Below, piece after piece: positions 46,860 to 57,621 of a stretch of DNA of 64,000 nucleotides (the first letter of the stretch is position 1; each line of letters begins with the position of its first letter). The notes beneath the pieces are model-generated. The model had not been told where the DNA came from, did not search any database, and was given only the letters and a program-made list of their open reading frames with translations. The DNA is from Halicephalobus mephisto (Eukaryota > Nematoda > Chromadorea > Rhabditida > Panagrolaimidae): contig SWDT01000187.1 in assembly GCA_009193035.1 (NCBI GenBank), positions 62,001 to 126,000 of the forward strand, written 5' to 3'. The position numbers were made by a program, and so were the translations under genes.

Positions 46860-47440
46860 AATAAAGGTTTTGGCGAAATGTACTTTTGGAAAAAAAGAAA
46901 ATTTTAGTGTAATGTAAAAGTTGCCAAAGTTTTGGCGAAATGTTCAAATTACCAGAAATTTTGGCGAGATATTCAAGTTGCCAGAAGATTTGACGAAATA
47001 TTCCAAATGCCAAAAATTTCGATATAGTATAAAATTTGCCATAATTTTTGGCGAAATGTCCCAAATATTATAATTTTTGGCGAAACGTTCCAAATCATAT
47101 TTTTTGGCGAAGCGTTCCAAATATTATAATTTTTGGCGAAACGTTCCAAATATTATAATTTTTGGCGAAATGTTCCGAAAGCTATAATTTTTGGCGAAAC
47201 GTTCCAAATGTCATATTTTTTGGCAATGTGTCTAAATCGCCATAATTTTTGGCGAAATGTTTCAAGTGCCATAACTTTTGGCGAAATGTTTCAATTTACG
47301 AAATACTTTAGTAAGATATCTCAAGTTCCCATAATCTCTGGTAAAATGTCCCAATTTCCTTAATCTTTGGCAAAGTGTTCCAAGTGCTTTAAATCTTGGC
47401 AAAACACTCGAGTCGCCAAAGCTTTCCGTGTCCAGAGTCC
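46860..47440. repeat. ~36 bp minisatellite, about 15 copies
   Basis: Units follow the pattern 'TTTTGGCGAAATGTTCCAAAT' minus its last base, plus about 15 variable bases such as 'ATTATAATT'. Copies are best preserved at 47050-47260 and decay toward both sides. Frames on both strands here are by-products. Confidence 0.9.
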
Positions 47441-47850
47441 ATTTTGCCAAAACCAACAAAAAACTGCAAAAAAATTAAAAATTAACAAAAAAAAATTAAT
47501 TTTTTAAAATTCATTGTTGATGGAGTTGATGACGTCTCGATGACCATTGTTTCGCCGATTTTAGGTGTTTATAGACTCTGCAACAAAAACCTCATCAATG
47601 AAACTGAAAAAATCCTAACTTATGTGACGGACTCGGACGATTGACTTCTGCACAGAAAATTTAATTTTTCAACCTCTGTCGAACAAATTGTTAATTTGTG
47701 ATTTAAAAAAGAAAAAACAGATTTTCGGACTCGGACTCGAAAAGCAGACAAGACACAGATAGGGAAAGCAAAGTTGTGCCATGGCATTTGTGGTGCTCTT
47801 AAAATACCCATAAAATCCAAAAATTAAGGTGCATTGATGGTTTGTGGGGG
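47441..47850. other. Short intergenic stretch
   Basis: Between the minisatellite and the 3' end of the secreted gene I see no supported feature. A minus-strand frame (47620-47820) lacks splice or family support. Confidence 0.4.
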
Positions 47851-49428
47851 TTAGGACAAACCAGAGTGAGGGATATAATCTGATCTAGGAGGTCGTAATA
47901 ACCTGTTGATAAGGTTGTCCTCGAATAAGGCGTGTTCGTTAGTCGCTGATTCTTCCTTGTGAAAATCCGCTTTTTTGCGACACAAGGACGAGAACGGCTT
48001 GTCGAAGAGTCGTTTATCCATTGTGTCCAGGTGGTCCGTTCCTATCAACGGCCTTAGAGATCCCCTTTCGGTCTCGGGAAACATCCTGAAATTGTTCAAA
48101 GTTTTTTGAGTATCGTACTGTACTAAAACTAGAATCCAGCGGAGGATTCTGAAAGCTTCTAGAATCTCGTGGACATTTCTGCAGCATTTGCAAAATTTAT
48201 GAAAATTTTTAGAATCTTCTAAAATTTAACAGAGGATTCTGAAACAAGTTGAATTTTTATAGACAATTTAGAATCTCGTGGGGGATTTCTAGAATGTTCC
48301 AGATTCCAATGTAGGATTCTGAAAATTTCTGAGATTTTTCGAAAACTGTCGGAACAATCCAGAATTTTACAGAAACCTAAAACTGACATTTGAAACTTTG
48401 GATTTTGAAGATTTCTAAAAAGTTCTAGAAGTTCATTTTTATGTAATTTTTTAAGAAACTTGTAACTTTTCAGAAATTAATAAAAATTTAAAATTAAAAT
48501 CTAAAATCTAAGATTGTAAAAAGTTCTAGAAATTCGTATTTTGAAAATTCCGTGATAATATTCGTTTCTAATTTCTACAATAATATAGTCAAAAACAAAT
48601 ATTATCACGAAATTTTTAAAACTCGAATTTTTAGAACTTTCTAGAATCTTAGATTTTAGATTTTAGTTCTAAATTTTTTCTAATTTCTGAAAAGTTACAA
48701 GTTTCTTAAAAAATTATATAAAAGTGAGCTTTTAGAACTTTTTAGAAATCTTCAGAATCCAAAGTTTCAAATGTCAGTTTTAGATTTCTGTAAAATTCTG
48801 GATTATTCCGACAGTTTTCGAAAAATCTCAGAAATTTTCAGAATCCTACATTGGAATCTGGAACATTCTAGAAATCCCCACGAGATTCTAAATTGTTTCA
48901 GAAATTTCTAAAATTTTATAAATTTTATAAAAATGGAACATGAGTAAATTTTAAATTTGAAATAATCCATGTGATCCTCACTTACTTAATTCTCAATTCT
49001 CGATGGAAATTGTTGGATTCCCATTGGAAATAACCAGAAGTCATGAAGTCATCGTCGAGAAAATTCGGAAGTTCTTCAGTGGTGTTCCGACAAGTTTCTT
49101 GTTTGAAATTCAGATAATTTTCCCAAGATTCGATGGAAATCCAAACGACATAGTTCCTTGAATGTTTCGGATTTGAAAAAAACGAAGATAATTTTTGATC
49201 AGTGAATCTGTCTGATCTCAATTTTACCGATATATTTAATGAATTTTTTGATTCTGAAGATTTTTCTAAAATCATCTTTGATGACGAAAATTCAGAATTT
49301 AAATCATTTTTTTTCGAAGAATTTGTCGGAGCCGATGTTGAATAAACAGCGAAAAAAATTAACAAAATCCATCTCGAAGCGATTGAAAACCATGTTCGAG
49401 ATGGATTTACTGATATGGAATTTTTCAT
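47851..49428 (-). CDS. Unknown secreted or type II membrane protein with dibasic sites
   Basis: Exons 48986-49428 and 47851-48085 join in frame for 225 residues. A hydrophobic segment at about 16-34 (FSIASRWILLIFFAVYSTSA) follows a short basic head and would direct secretion or anchor the protein. The rest is polar, Ser/Asn/Lys-rich, with only two cysteines (ETCRNTT, SSLCRKK). KR and RKK dibasic sites (DKRLF, CRKKADF) could be prohormone cleavage sites, but no repeated peptide or amidation Gly is evident. I do not recognise a family. The 900 bp intron contains a long inverted repeat. Confidence 0.6.
48263..48896. repeat. Long inverted repeat (foldback), ~310 bp arms, in the intron of the 47851 gene
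   Basis: Left-arm words recur reverse-complemented on the right: CCAGATTCCAATGTAGGATT (48299) against AATCCTACATTGGAATCTGG (48842), and 'CTGACATTTGAAACTTTGG' against 'CCAAAGTTTCAAATGTCAG'. Arms meet around 48575-48590 near 'CGTGATAATATTCG' / 'AAATATTATCACG'. Mismatches are few. The transcript would fold into a ~300 bp hairpin. Confidence 0.9.
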
Positions 49429-49929
49429 TTTTCCCTCAGGAAAAATTCTGATTCATCTGAACGACTGAAATAAAATCGTCGCTGATTCAAACATTACTGT
49501 AAAAAAAATAAAATTAATTTAAAATATATAATTAATAAAATTTCGTTTCCGTAAAAGCACGAGTCCGGTTTTCAAAAATAAAAAAAACAATCAATAAGTC
49601 GGGCAGGACAAACTTGGCAAAGAACAGAAGACAAAATTTCCCTTGCCTGTGGCAAAACTATATCCAAGTAAGAAAAACAGAAAATATGAAATTTTCACGT
49701 GAATGAATTTTTGTGAAAATTTCTAAATTTTTCTAAAATGAAAAATTTTTTAGAATCTTAAACTTGGAAATTTTTAATTTTTGTGAGATTTCTAAATTTT
49801 TCTAAAATAAAAAATTTTTTAGAATCTGAAACTTGGAAATTTTTAATTTTGTGAAATTTTTAAATTTTAAAAAAAGTTAAAAAATTTCGGAATTTGGTAA
49901 AAGATGGTACACAAAAAAACGTAATTTTT

Positions 49930-50540
49930 TGTGAAGTAAAAAATTGAAATCGTCATTATTATGTTTCAATTTCCGTCATAAATGTCAAATCTTTATAAAA
50001 AATGTGACGTTTTTATCACATTTCGTAATTGTTTCGAAACCAAAAATTACGATTTTTGTGGACTTAATGGAACTATAAATTGAATATAATTTACCTAATA
50101 CGTCAGAGTCATTTTAATGTATCCATATATCATACAATATTATCAATATCAACACAAAAAACATTTAGGTTAGTAAAAAGTAGAAATTGTCAATATTTTG
50201 TTTTAATTTTCGTCACAAATGTCAAATATTCATGAAAATTATAACGATTATTACTTTTTTATCACATTTCGCAATTGTTTCAGGACCAAAAATTGCGATT
50301 TTTGTGGACTTAATGGAACTATAAATTGAATATAATTTACCTAATACGTCAGAGTAATTTTAATGTATTCATATATCATACAATATCATCAATATCAACA
50401 CAAAAAACATAACTTTTGGTTCAGCAAAAATATAAATCGTCATTATTTTGTTTTTTATCACAAAAGTCAAATATTCACGAAAAATTTGATGATTATGTTA
50501 CATTTTGCAATTGTTAAAAAGCCAAAAGTTAAATTTTTTT
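49930..50540. repeat. ~235 bp tandem unit, 2.5 copies, combining two element families
   Basis: Each unit joins a segment related to the 27303 MITE ('TTTATCACATTTCGYAATTG', 'ACCAAAAATT') to a fragment of the GATACATT family ('GTCAGAGTMATTTTAATGTA'). Copies start near 49930, 50175 and 50405. Confidence 0.8.
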
Positions 50541-51064
50541 ATAGTTTTTCTGAATTTTAACGAAAATTCTAAAATTTACAAAAAATTAATTGAAAATTTC
50601 GGAATTTTCGAAAATATTTTGAAGTTTTTTATTATTTTGTAAAAATTTCTAAAATTCAAAAAATGTTTTTAATTTTCGAAATTTTATAAATTTTTTGAAA
50701 TTTTATAAATTTTTCAGATTTGGAAGATTCTGAAGTCTTCAAGAATTTTCCAGAAACTTCTATAGTCCTACAGTAACTTCGGAAATCTCAAAAATTAAAA
50801 TATTTAAAATTTTCTAAAATTTTTTAAAAATTATAAAATTCTGAAAATTTCGAAATAGTTCCAGAACAAAATTTGCTTTTAATATTTGTAACAGTGTCGC
50901 TTTTGGAAGTTGAATAAGCTCCTTAAAAGCTCAAGTACGATTTTGAACGAAAACAAAGTCCGTTGGATAAATTTGGTTTTTCGGAATCGTGGTAAACACG
51001 GTTCCCAGGGGAACGTAATTGCTCATGACGAAAAAAACTTGAATTTTATATAAACATACAATAA

Positions 51065-51620
51065 CAAACATAAAAATATATTATTAAAAAATAAATTTTT
51101 AAAAAATTAAAAAACAAGTTTTTTCAAAAATTAAAAAATAAGTTTTTTAAAAATTTAAAAATTATGTTTTTTCAAAAATAAAAAAATAAGTTTTTTGAAA
51201 AATTAAAAATTATGTTTTTTCAAAAATTAAAAATTATGTTTTTTCAGAAATTGAAAATTATTTTTTTTCAGAAATTAAAAATTATGTTTTGTGAAAAATT
51301 TAAAAATTAAAAAATCACGTTTTTAAACAAATTACAAATTATGTTTTTTAAAAAATTAAAAAATTATGTTTTTTCAGATATTAAAAATTATGTTTTTTAA
51401 AAAATTAAAAATTATGTTGTTTTCACAAATTTAAAAATCACGTTTTTTCAGAAATTAAAAATTATTTTTTTTCAGAAATTAAAAATTATGTTTTTTGAAA
51501 AATTAAAAAATTAAAAAATCACGTTTTTTAAAAAATTACAAATTATGTTTTTTCAAAAATTAAAAATTATGTTTTTTTCAAAAATTAAAAATCACGTTTT
51601 TTCAAAAATTAAAAATTGCA
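51065..51620. repeat. ~24 bp AT-rich satellite
   Basis: About 20 or more copies of a unit close to 'AAAATTAAAAATTATGTTTTTTC', with some copies carrying 'AATCACGTTTTT'. Confidence 0.85.
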
Positions 51621-52199
51621 CTTGTAGGCGGATTAATTGGGAAGTAACATGACAACATCGAACACGTGGATTAATACGGGATAAACTAAATATAGGATTT
51701 TCAATCAGTTCCCTAATGAAGATCAAATCCAAAAAAATAAAATTATAAAAAAGATTAAATTTAAAAATACGATGTTATTGAAAATTAAAAATATTCCAAA
51801 ATTATTTCAGAAAAATTTTTAAATTACAAATTTTAGACAATTTAGATAAATTTTGAGAATCCTAAAAATGTTCAATTTTATAAATAATGAAAATTAAAAA
51901 TATTCCGAAATTATTTTAGAAAAATTTTTAAGAATTTCTAAAATTAAAAATTTTAGCTAAATTTGATAAATTTTTGAAGATTTTTAAAATTCTTAATTTT
52001 ATAAATAATGAAAAATATTACAAAGGCATTTCGAAACGAGTTTCTAAAATTTCCGAAATTTTAAATTGAAAGTTTTAAAATTATGTTTTTTTAAAAATCA
52101 TAAATGAGCGTTGTTACAAATTTTAATAATTTCCTAGGAACTTTCAGAACTTAAATTTTTCGAGGTTAGTTCAGTTTTTACTGGATAATGCATAGAAAA

Positions 52200-52980
52200 T
52201 GGATACACGATATATAATGTATAGATCCATTAAAACAGTTCTGATGTATTATATTCAACGTATTAATACATTAAATAAAATATCAGAGCATTGTATTCAA
52301 TACATTGATACATTAAAACAGCTCTGATATATTAAATACATTAAATAAAATATCAGAGCATTGTATTCAATATATTGATACATTAAAGCGATTCTGATGT
52401 ATCGAATACATTATGTTTAATGTATCATACATTAAGCTGATATCGATGCATTGAATATGATGAATTCGATACATTAAAACAGCTCTGATATACTAGACAT
52501 ATTAAGTTTATATCGATGCATTGAATATAACGTATCGATACATTAAAACGATTCTAATGTATCAAATACATTATACTCAATATATCGATGCATTGAATAT
52601 GATGAATTCGATACATTAAAACAACTCTGATATATTAGATACATTAAGTTCATAGCAGAGCATTGTATTCAATGTATTGATACATTAAAACGATTCTGAT
52701 GTATCGATTACATTATACTCAATGTACTAACACATTACATTGATATCGATGCATTGAATACAACGTATCGATACATTGAAATGGTTCTGATGTATCGAAT
52801 ACATTACACTTAACGTATCGATACATCAAGTGTAATATCAATGTATCATATTCAATACATCGATACATTAAAACGTCTGATTTATCAAATACGTTATACT
52901 CAATGTACCAACACATTAAATTGATATAGATACATTGAGTATAACGTATCTGATATATTAGAGTCCTTTTAATGTACCTT
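52200..52980. repeat. GATACATT-type palindromic repeat element, copy 4, longest
   Basis: Regular alternation of 'GATACATTAAAACGATTCTG', 'ATGTATCGAATACATTATAC' and 'GATATCGATGCATTGAATA' over ~780 bp, giving an apparent period near 100-130 bp. Ends are inverted relatives ('CCATTAAAACAGTTCTGATG' versus minus-strand 'GTACATTAAAAGGACTCTAA'). Confidence 0.85.
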
Positions 52981-53129
52981 TCAGTGTAGAATACTCCAGA
53001 AATTCTCAAGAGGATCAAAATTTTTTCACAAGCTTTTCTGAAATTATAGATTTTAGAAGTCTACTTGATATTGAAAGATTGAAGATGTTTTCACAAGATT
53101 TTTCAAGATGTCAGAATCTTTTACAAAAT

Positions 53130-53420
53130 TTTAAAAGATTCTAGAAATCCCTATCAAATTATTAAAAATTTCAGAATTTTTCACTAGATTCCGAAATTTT
53201 CAAAGATTCTAGAAATTTCGAAATTTTATAAAAAAATTTGAAATTTTCAAAGATTCTAGAAATTTCAAAATTTTTTATTAAATTCTAAAATTTCGGAATT
53301 TTATAAAAAAATCTGAAATTTTCAAAGATTCTAGAAATTTCGAAATTTTTTATTAAATTCTAAAATTTCGAAATTTTATAAAAAATTTGAAATTTTTTAT
53401 TAAATTCTAAAATTTCGGAA
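53130..53420. repeat. ~60 bp AT-rich tandem repeat
   Basis: Units of the type 'TTCTAGAAATTTCGAAATTT' plus 'TATAAAAAAATTTGAAATTT' repeat four to five times. Confidence 0.7.
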
Positions 53421-54309
53421 TTTTCTATTAAATTTTAGAAACTTATGAAATTTAAAAATTCTAAAGTTTCTACGATTTCTTGGAAAATCTGATAAATTCC
53501 CGCTGAATTTTTAAAAAAAATAAAGATTTCTGTAAAAACATAGTTTCAAAAAAACAAGATGAACAAACATGTTTGGAAAAAAATAGATAAAAATCTTTTT
53601 TATTGGAAGTTTTAGAACTTTGCCCGAGGTATTGTGTTTAAAAAAGTTTATTTTTAAATAAAAAATTACATGATTTAAAAAATGGATTTTTTTTATAAAT
53701 CATGAAAATTTTAAAAAAATAAAAAAAAATAATTTGAAAAATTTTAAAAATTCTAATATGTCAAAAAAATGAAAAAATTACGAAATATAAATTATAAAAA
53801 CTCAAAAAATTCAGAAATGGTAAACAACCCGCCCAAACTGAATCGATAAAATAAAATTTCGAAAATTTTAAAATCCATTATCCTTGAAAAAATAAAAAGT
53901 TGGATGTACAAAAAAAATAAAAAATCAAAAACATCCGGAATAAAAAAAAACAATTTTTATCTGTAAATTTTACGATTAAAAAAATCTTCAAAAAACTGAG
54001 GTAGTTTTCTGGAGCTGTTAGTCGATGTTTACTCGTCGAAAAATTTGGGTGTTTGTGTGTGCCAGGCATCTCCGATGTGCAAGATGGATCGTGAGTCCGT
54101 TCTGCTTCGCGGACAAACGTCCTTCGACCAATATTGAAAACAACTTGACAGACGTCATATTATTCAGTTCTTTGTTTACATGCAGAACTAATTTTAAGGC
54201 TTAATGATTTTTGTTGAACAAACAAAGTTAACGATTGATTGCTGGCATACCTTGGTTCCATATCGACACAAAGAAATTTGAACTTTGTAGTTCCATTTGT
54301 GGCGGACTT

Positions 54310-54800
54310 GAATATCAAAGGAAATCGCAAATCGATAATCAACGAAAAAGAAATAGTATATTGTGTGATTAACAAGAAAGAAACAGAGTATTGTAAGATC
54401 AACGAGAAACAGTATATTGTAGAATCAACAAGTAATCAGTATATTGTGTGATTAACGATGAAGAAACAGTATATTGTAGAATCAACAAGTAATAAACAGT
54501 ATATTGCAGGGTCGATGAGGACTAAACAGAGTATTGAAAGATCAACGGAAAACAGTGTATTGTAAGACCAACAAGTAATCAGTATATTGTGTAATTAACG
54601 ATGAAGAAACAGAGTATTGGAACACCAATGAAAAAGAAGCAGTATATTGTATGATTAACGGTGAAGAAACAGAGCATTGAAAGATCAACGAGACACAGTG
54701 TATTGTAGGATCAATAAGTAATCAGTATATTGTGTAATTAACGATGAAGAAACAAAGTATTGAAAGATCAACAAATAATCAGTATATCGTAGGATTATTG
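54310..54800. repeat. Minisatellite built on CAGTATATTGTA
   Basis: Irregular units such as 'GATCAACGAGAAACAGTATA', 'AACAAGTAATCAGTATATTG' and 'GATTAACGATGAAGAAACAG' repeat for ~490 bp with a basic spacing of 25-50 bp. Confidence 0.85.
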
Positions 54801-55066
54801 TAGAAGAATAAAGATGGTTACTGCCTGTTGTGACTTGCTGTATGAGAGTAGGGAGAGATGTACTTGAGTCTTTATAGAACGACAAATCATAGTCTTTCAT
54901 ATATATAATAAAACAACAACACAACAATGTAAGTCTTGTGGGACTGCGGTGGTTGTATTGAAACCACCTAATCAGGGAGTACCTTCTCAAGTCCCAACAT
55001 TGTCAAAAGCAGATAAAGTAAAGATTCGGGAATTTATCCAAATCCGATTTTCAGGGATTCGAAGAA

Positions 55067-55238
55067 CACTAGTAGGTCCTTTGGATCTATTGTTAAATCC
55101 AAAAAACATTGATTTTTTAAATATTTGATAGTAATTCTGGTTGATTTTTAAAGTAAATTTTTATGCATGAAATTCAAGTTTCTATAATCAAAGTAAAAAT
55201 TATCAAAGATTATTTACTTTTCCTAGGACCTACTAGTA
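55067..55238. mobile_element. 172 bp MITE-like element with CACTAGTAGGTCCT ends
   Basis: CACTAGTAGGTCCT at 55067-55080 is matched by AGGACCTACTAGTA at 55225-55238, an inverted pair with one terminal mismatch. The interior is A/T-rich and non-coding. The target duplication is unclear. Confidence 0.65.
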
Positions 55239-55647
55239 TTCGGACAACATAGGGGTGGTCGTGTGCGGAGGGTTTATTGGATATACTTCAAACTTGGGTA
55301 ATTTCTACAATGAAATAAAATCGATACAAAAGACACGATAAAATACAAATAACGATCAAATGCATCTCTGGAACGCAGAAGCCGATTTTCGACGTTTATA
55401 GAGTTCCGCAGGCGATCGTCCTGACTCATGCTGACATCGATGTTGGAGAAACAATTCTCAGCAGTCGACCCCAGTAAAGCAAAGATGATTCAGGCGTCTT
55501 TCAAACAACAATACAAATGTTACAAAAACATAAGTGTAATTAACGCGATATCGTCCACCGGAAGTGCCGTAAGACGTCACGAGTTTCCTGCGGACCGTTT
55601 CGATGCTCATGTTGTCGACAACTAGGTCTTTCATGCCAAAGGTACTA

Positions 55648-55787
55648 CAGTGGACTCGCGATAAGTGGAACTAGAAAGGGACCGGGAAAACGTTCCACTT
55701 ACGATTTTTCAGTTATCAAATGTTCAACTTGGGGAACGTTAAAGATCAAATGGCATTTCAGAGTTCCGCTTATCGCAAGTCCATTGT
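55648..55787. mobile_element. 140 bp pogo-like MITE with CAGTGGACTCGCGATAAG ends
   Basis: The left end is CAGTGGACTCGCGATAAGTG and the right end, reverse-complemented, is CAATGGACTTGCGATAAGCG, preceded by TA. The central part ('GAAAACGTTCCACTTA', 'CAACTTGGGGAACGTT') is also partly palindromic. Its right tip is duplicated at 55931-55945 by the SINE insertion next to it. Confidence 0.8.
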
Positions 55788-55789
55788 TA

Positions 55790-55930
55790 AAAGGCTAAAA
55801 CTCTTCCGTAATCAAGAATGTGGTTTGTAAACTACTAAAAGGGCTTGCGGGACTGCGCAGAGTGACTAGTGTAGTTGTTTAGGATCTTGTCCTAGTCCCT
55901 AGGGGCTGCTACCTGCACAACCAGGCCGTG
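55790..55930 (-). mobile_element. 5'-truncated SINE copy inserted at the edge of the MITE
   Basis: Homologous to the 3' half of the SINE at 19049-19346: shared 'TAGTTGTTTAGGATCTTG'-type sequence, 'CCTAGTCCCT', 'GGGCTGCTACCTGC' and 'CCAGGCCGTGG'. It is bracketed by GCAAGTCCATTGTTAA (55775) and GCAAGTCCACTGTAA (55931), an imperfect ~15 bp target duplication made of the MITE's own end. The tRNA-like head is missing. Confidence 0.8.
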
Positions 55931-56895
55931 GCAAGTCCACTGTAATGTCTAAAATGATTTTCAAGCCAAGTCCAGAATCCCAAATTGCACAAAATTGATC
56001 TTCAATTATATTTCAGTTTTCATACTGTATCTTTGAAGATGTTTTTGATTTTTTGGAAAAATGTCACTTGGAATTTTTTCATTGTAAAAATACAGTACGT
56101 TTGACGTCTTTGTTTTGCTTAGAAGAGATTAATAATATCGTTAAGAAAGTTGGAAATTCAGTAGGAAACAGAAAGCGGTGAAAAAAGATATCAGGTCTTG
56201 GATTTCGCACATCGAACATCGACATAAAAGCCATCTGATGACGATTGAAGTTTCGACATTGTAATCCAGTCGACGTCATACAGTAGTAATGTTCCTGTCA
56301 AATTCGTAACTAAAATAACTTTGACTATAAAAATTAATAAAATAAATCTTGTGATTTTTAGGATTTACTGGATATTTTTGAAATTTTTCAAAATCACATA
56401 AATTTTAAATCCAAAGATTTTTGATTTTGTTCGGAAACTTAAAAATCGTATTAAAAATTTTTTCGGAATTTCGTTATATATGTTTCTTCTTTGTTTGTTA
56501 CAGTATGACTTCCGAATATACCGTATGCTATCAAAATTTCACACAAGTACTTAAATAAAACTAATACAACTTTTTATTTCAATTGAAAAACTTCAAATTT
56601 CAAAAATCTCATCACGAATATTTTTCGTTTTTTTAATAAAAAAAATCAAATTTTTGCAAAATTTTATACTTTCCGGTCTCAACTGGAAAATTATAAATTT
56701 TCTCATTGGGACAAATTTTCGGAATTTTATTATAAATATTTATTTTTAAAAAAATATTAAATTTTTGAAAAATTTTATACTTTCCGGTCTTAACTGGAAA
56801 ATTATAAAGTTTTGGAATTTTATTATAAATATTTATTTTAAAAAAAATATTAAATTTTTATTGCTTTTTGGAAATAAAAATAATTTATATAAAAA

Positions 56896-57111
56896 ATGCT
56901 CAAAAATACTTCTTCTGATATTTCCGAAGAAGCTTTGAGAGATCGACTTTCCTGTTTAAGTACTTTTTTCGGAATTTTTTATTTTTACTTATTGTTCATC
57001 AATCAGTTTTGTTCCAATTGGGGAATTTCCCAACTCCGCCCCCAGACGAATCCACGTGCTTTTCCTTTTATCTTATCAAGTCGTCGGAACAATGCCATCC
57101 ATGCTTCTTGA
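56896..57111 (+). CDS. Weak candidate small membrane protein
   Basis: A 71-codon frame starts MLKNTSSDISEEALRDRL and contains one hydrophobic segment (FFGIFYFYLLFI). It has balanced composition in a repeat-rich area and a TATA-like stretch just upstream, but no splice partner or family match. An overlapping minus-strand frame (57003-57185) is equally open, so either or neither may be real. Confidence 0.2.
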   Translation: MLKNTSSDISEEALRDRLSCLSTFFGIFYFYLLFINQFCSNWGISQLRPQTNPRAFPFILSSRRNNAIHAS

Positions 57112-57621
57112 TTCTCGAGATGGATGCAATCAGAATAATCAAAAAAGTCAATAAATCTGGTCTTCCCCGATTGAAGATAATCCATTATTCAAACTATTGA
57201 CACTAATTGACTTTTAAAAATGACGTCCTTTGTTCTATGATTAAAAAAGCTGAATTTTTGCACATTCAAGCTTCTCACAGCGTCGTTGATAACAGCGGTT
57301 GTACTTTGGCTTGAACGATCTGTGACTGACGTTCTTCTATCCCATGACTTCTAATTTACTACCATGATACTGTCGTATCAATTGTTCGGATCTACCAGAA
57401 TCTGTTCAAAATTGTACCATTTCAGAAATCTGTTGAAAGCTTCTGGACTACTTTACAATCTCTTGAAATTTTTCGGAAAATTCCAGAGTTCAACAGAAAT
57501 TTTCGATATTATTTCCAATCAATAATCCTAAAAATTTTAACAAAGTCCATCTTAACACTATCGCGTAATAATGCATATTTAACGTTCCTAAAGTGGTGGA
57601 GCTAATGAATGATTTTCAGAA

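Larger units (their letters stand above)
49429..57621. other. ~8 kb repeat-dominated, gene-poor region
   Basis: No strong gene is present. Contents in order: A/T low complexity, a ~235 bp tandem unit (49930-50540), a ~24 bp satellite (51065-51620), a GATACATT element (52200-52980), a TTCTAGAAATTTC-type repeat (53130-53420), a minisatellite (54310-54800), MITEs and a SINE (55067-55930) and a duplication at about 56640-56860. A GC-richer block at 55395-55625 has open frames on both strands but no recognisable product. Another weak candidate is at 56896-57111. Confidence 0.6.

Noticed and set aside
46860..47440. CRISPR-like spaced repeat
   Set aside because: Units are degenerate with no constant repeat or unique spacers and the genome is eukaryotic; it is a minisatellite.
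48150..48900. Heat-shock-element-like TTCTAGAA arrays
   Set aside because: The same TTCTAGAA/TTCCAGAA words fill many low-complexity introns here; no link to a heat-shock gene.
53878..54069. 63-codon minus-strand frame
   Set aside because: Phe-rich composition from A/T-rich DNA, no splice partner, no recognisable domain.
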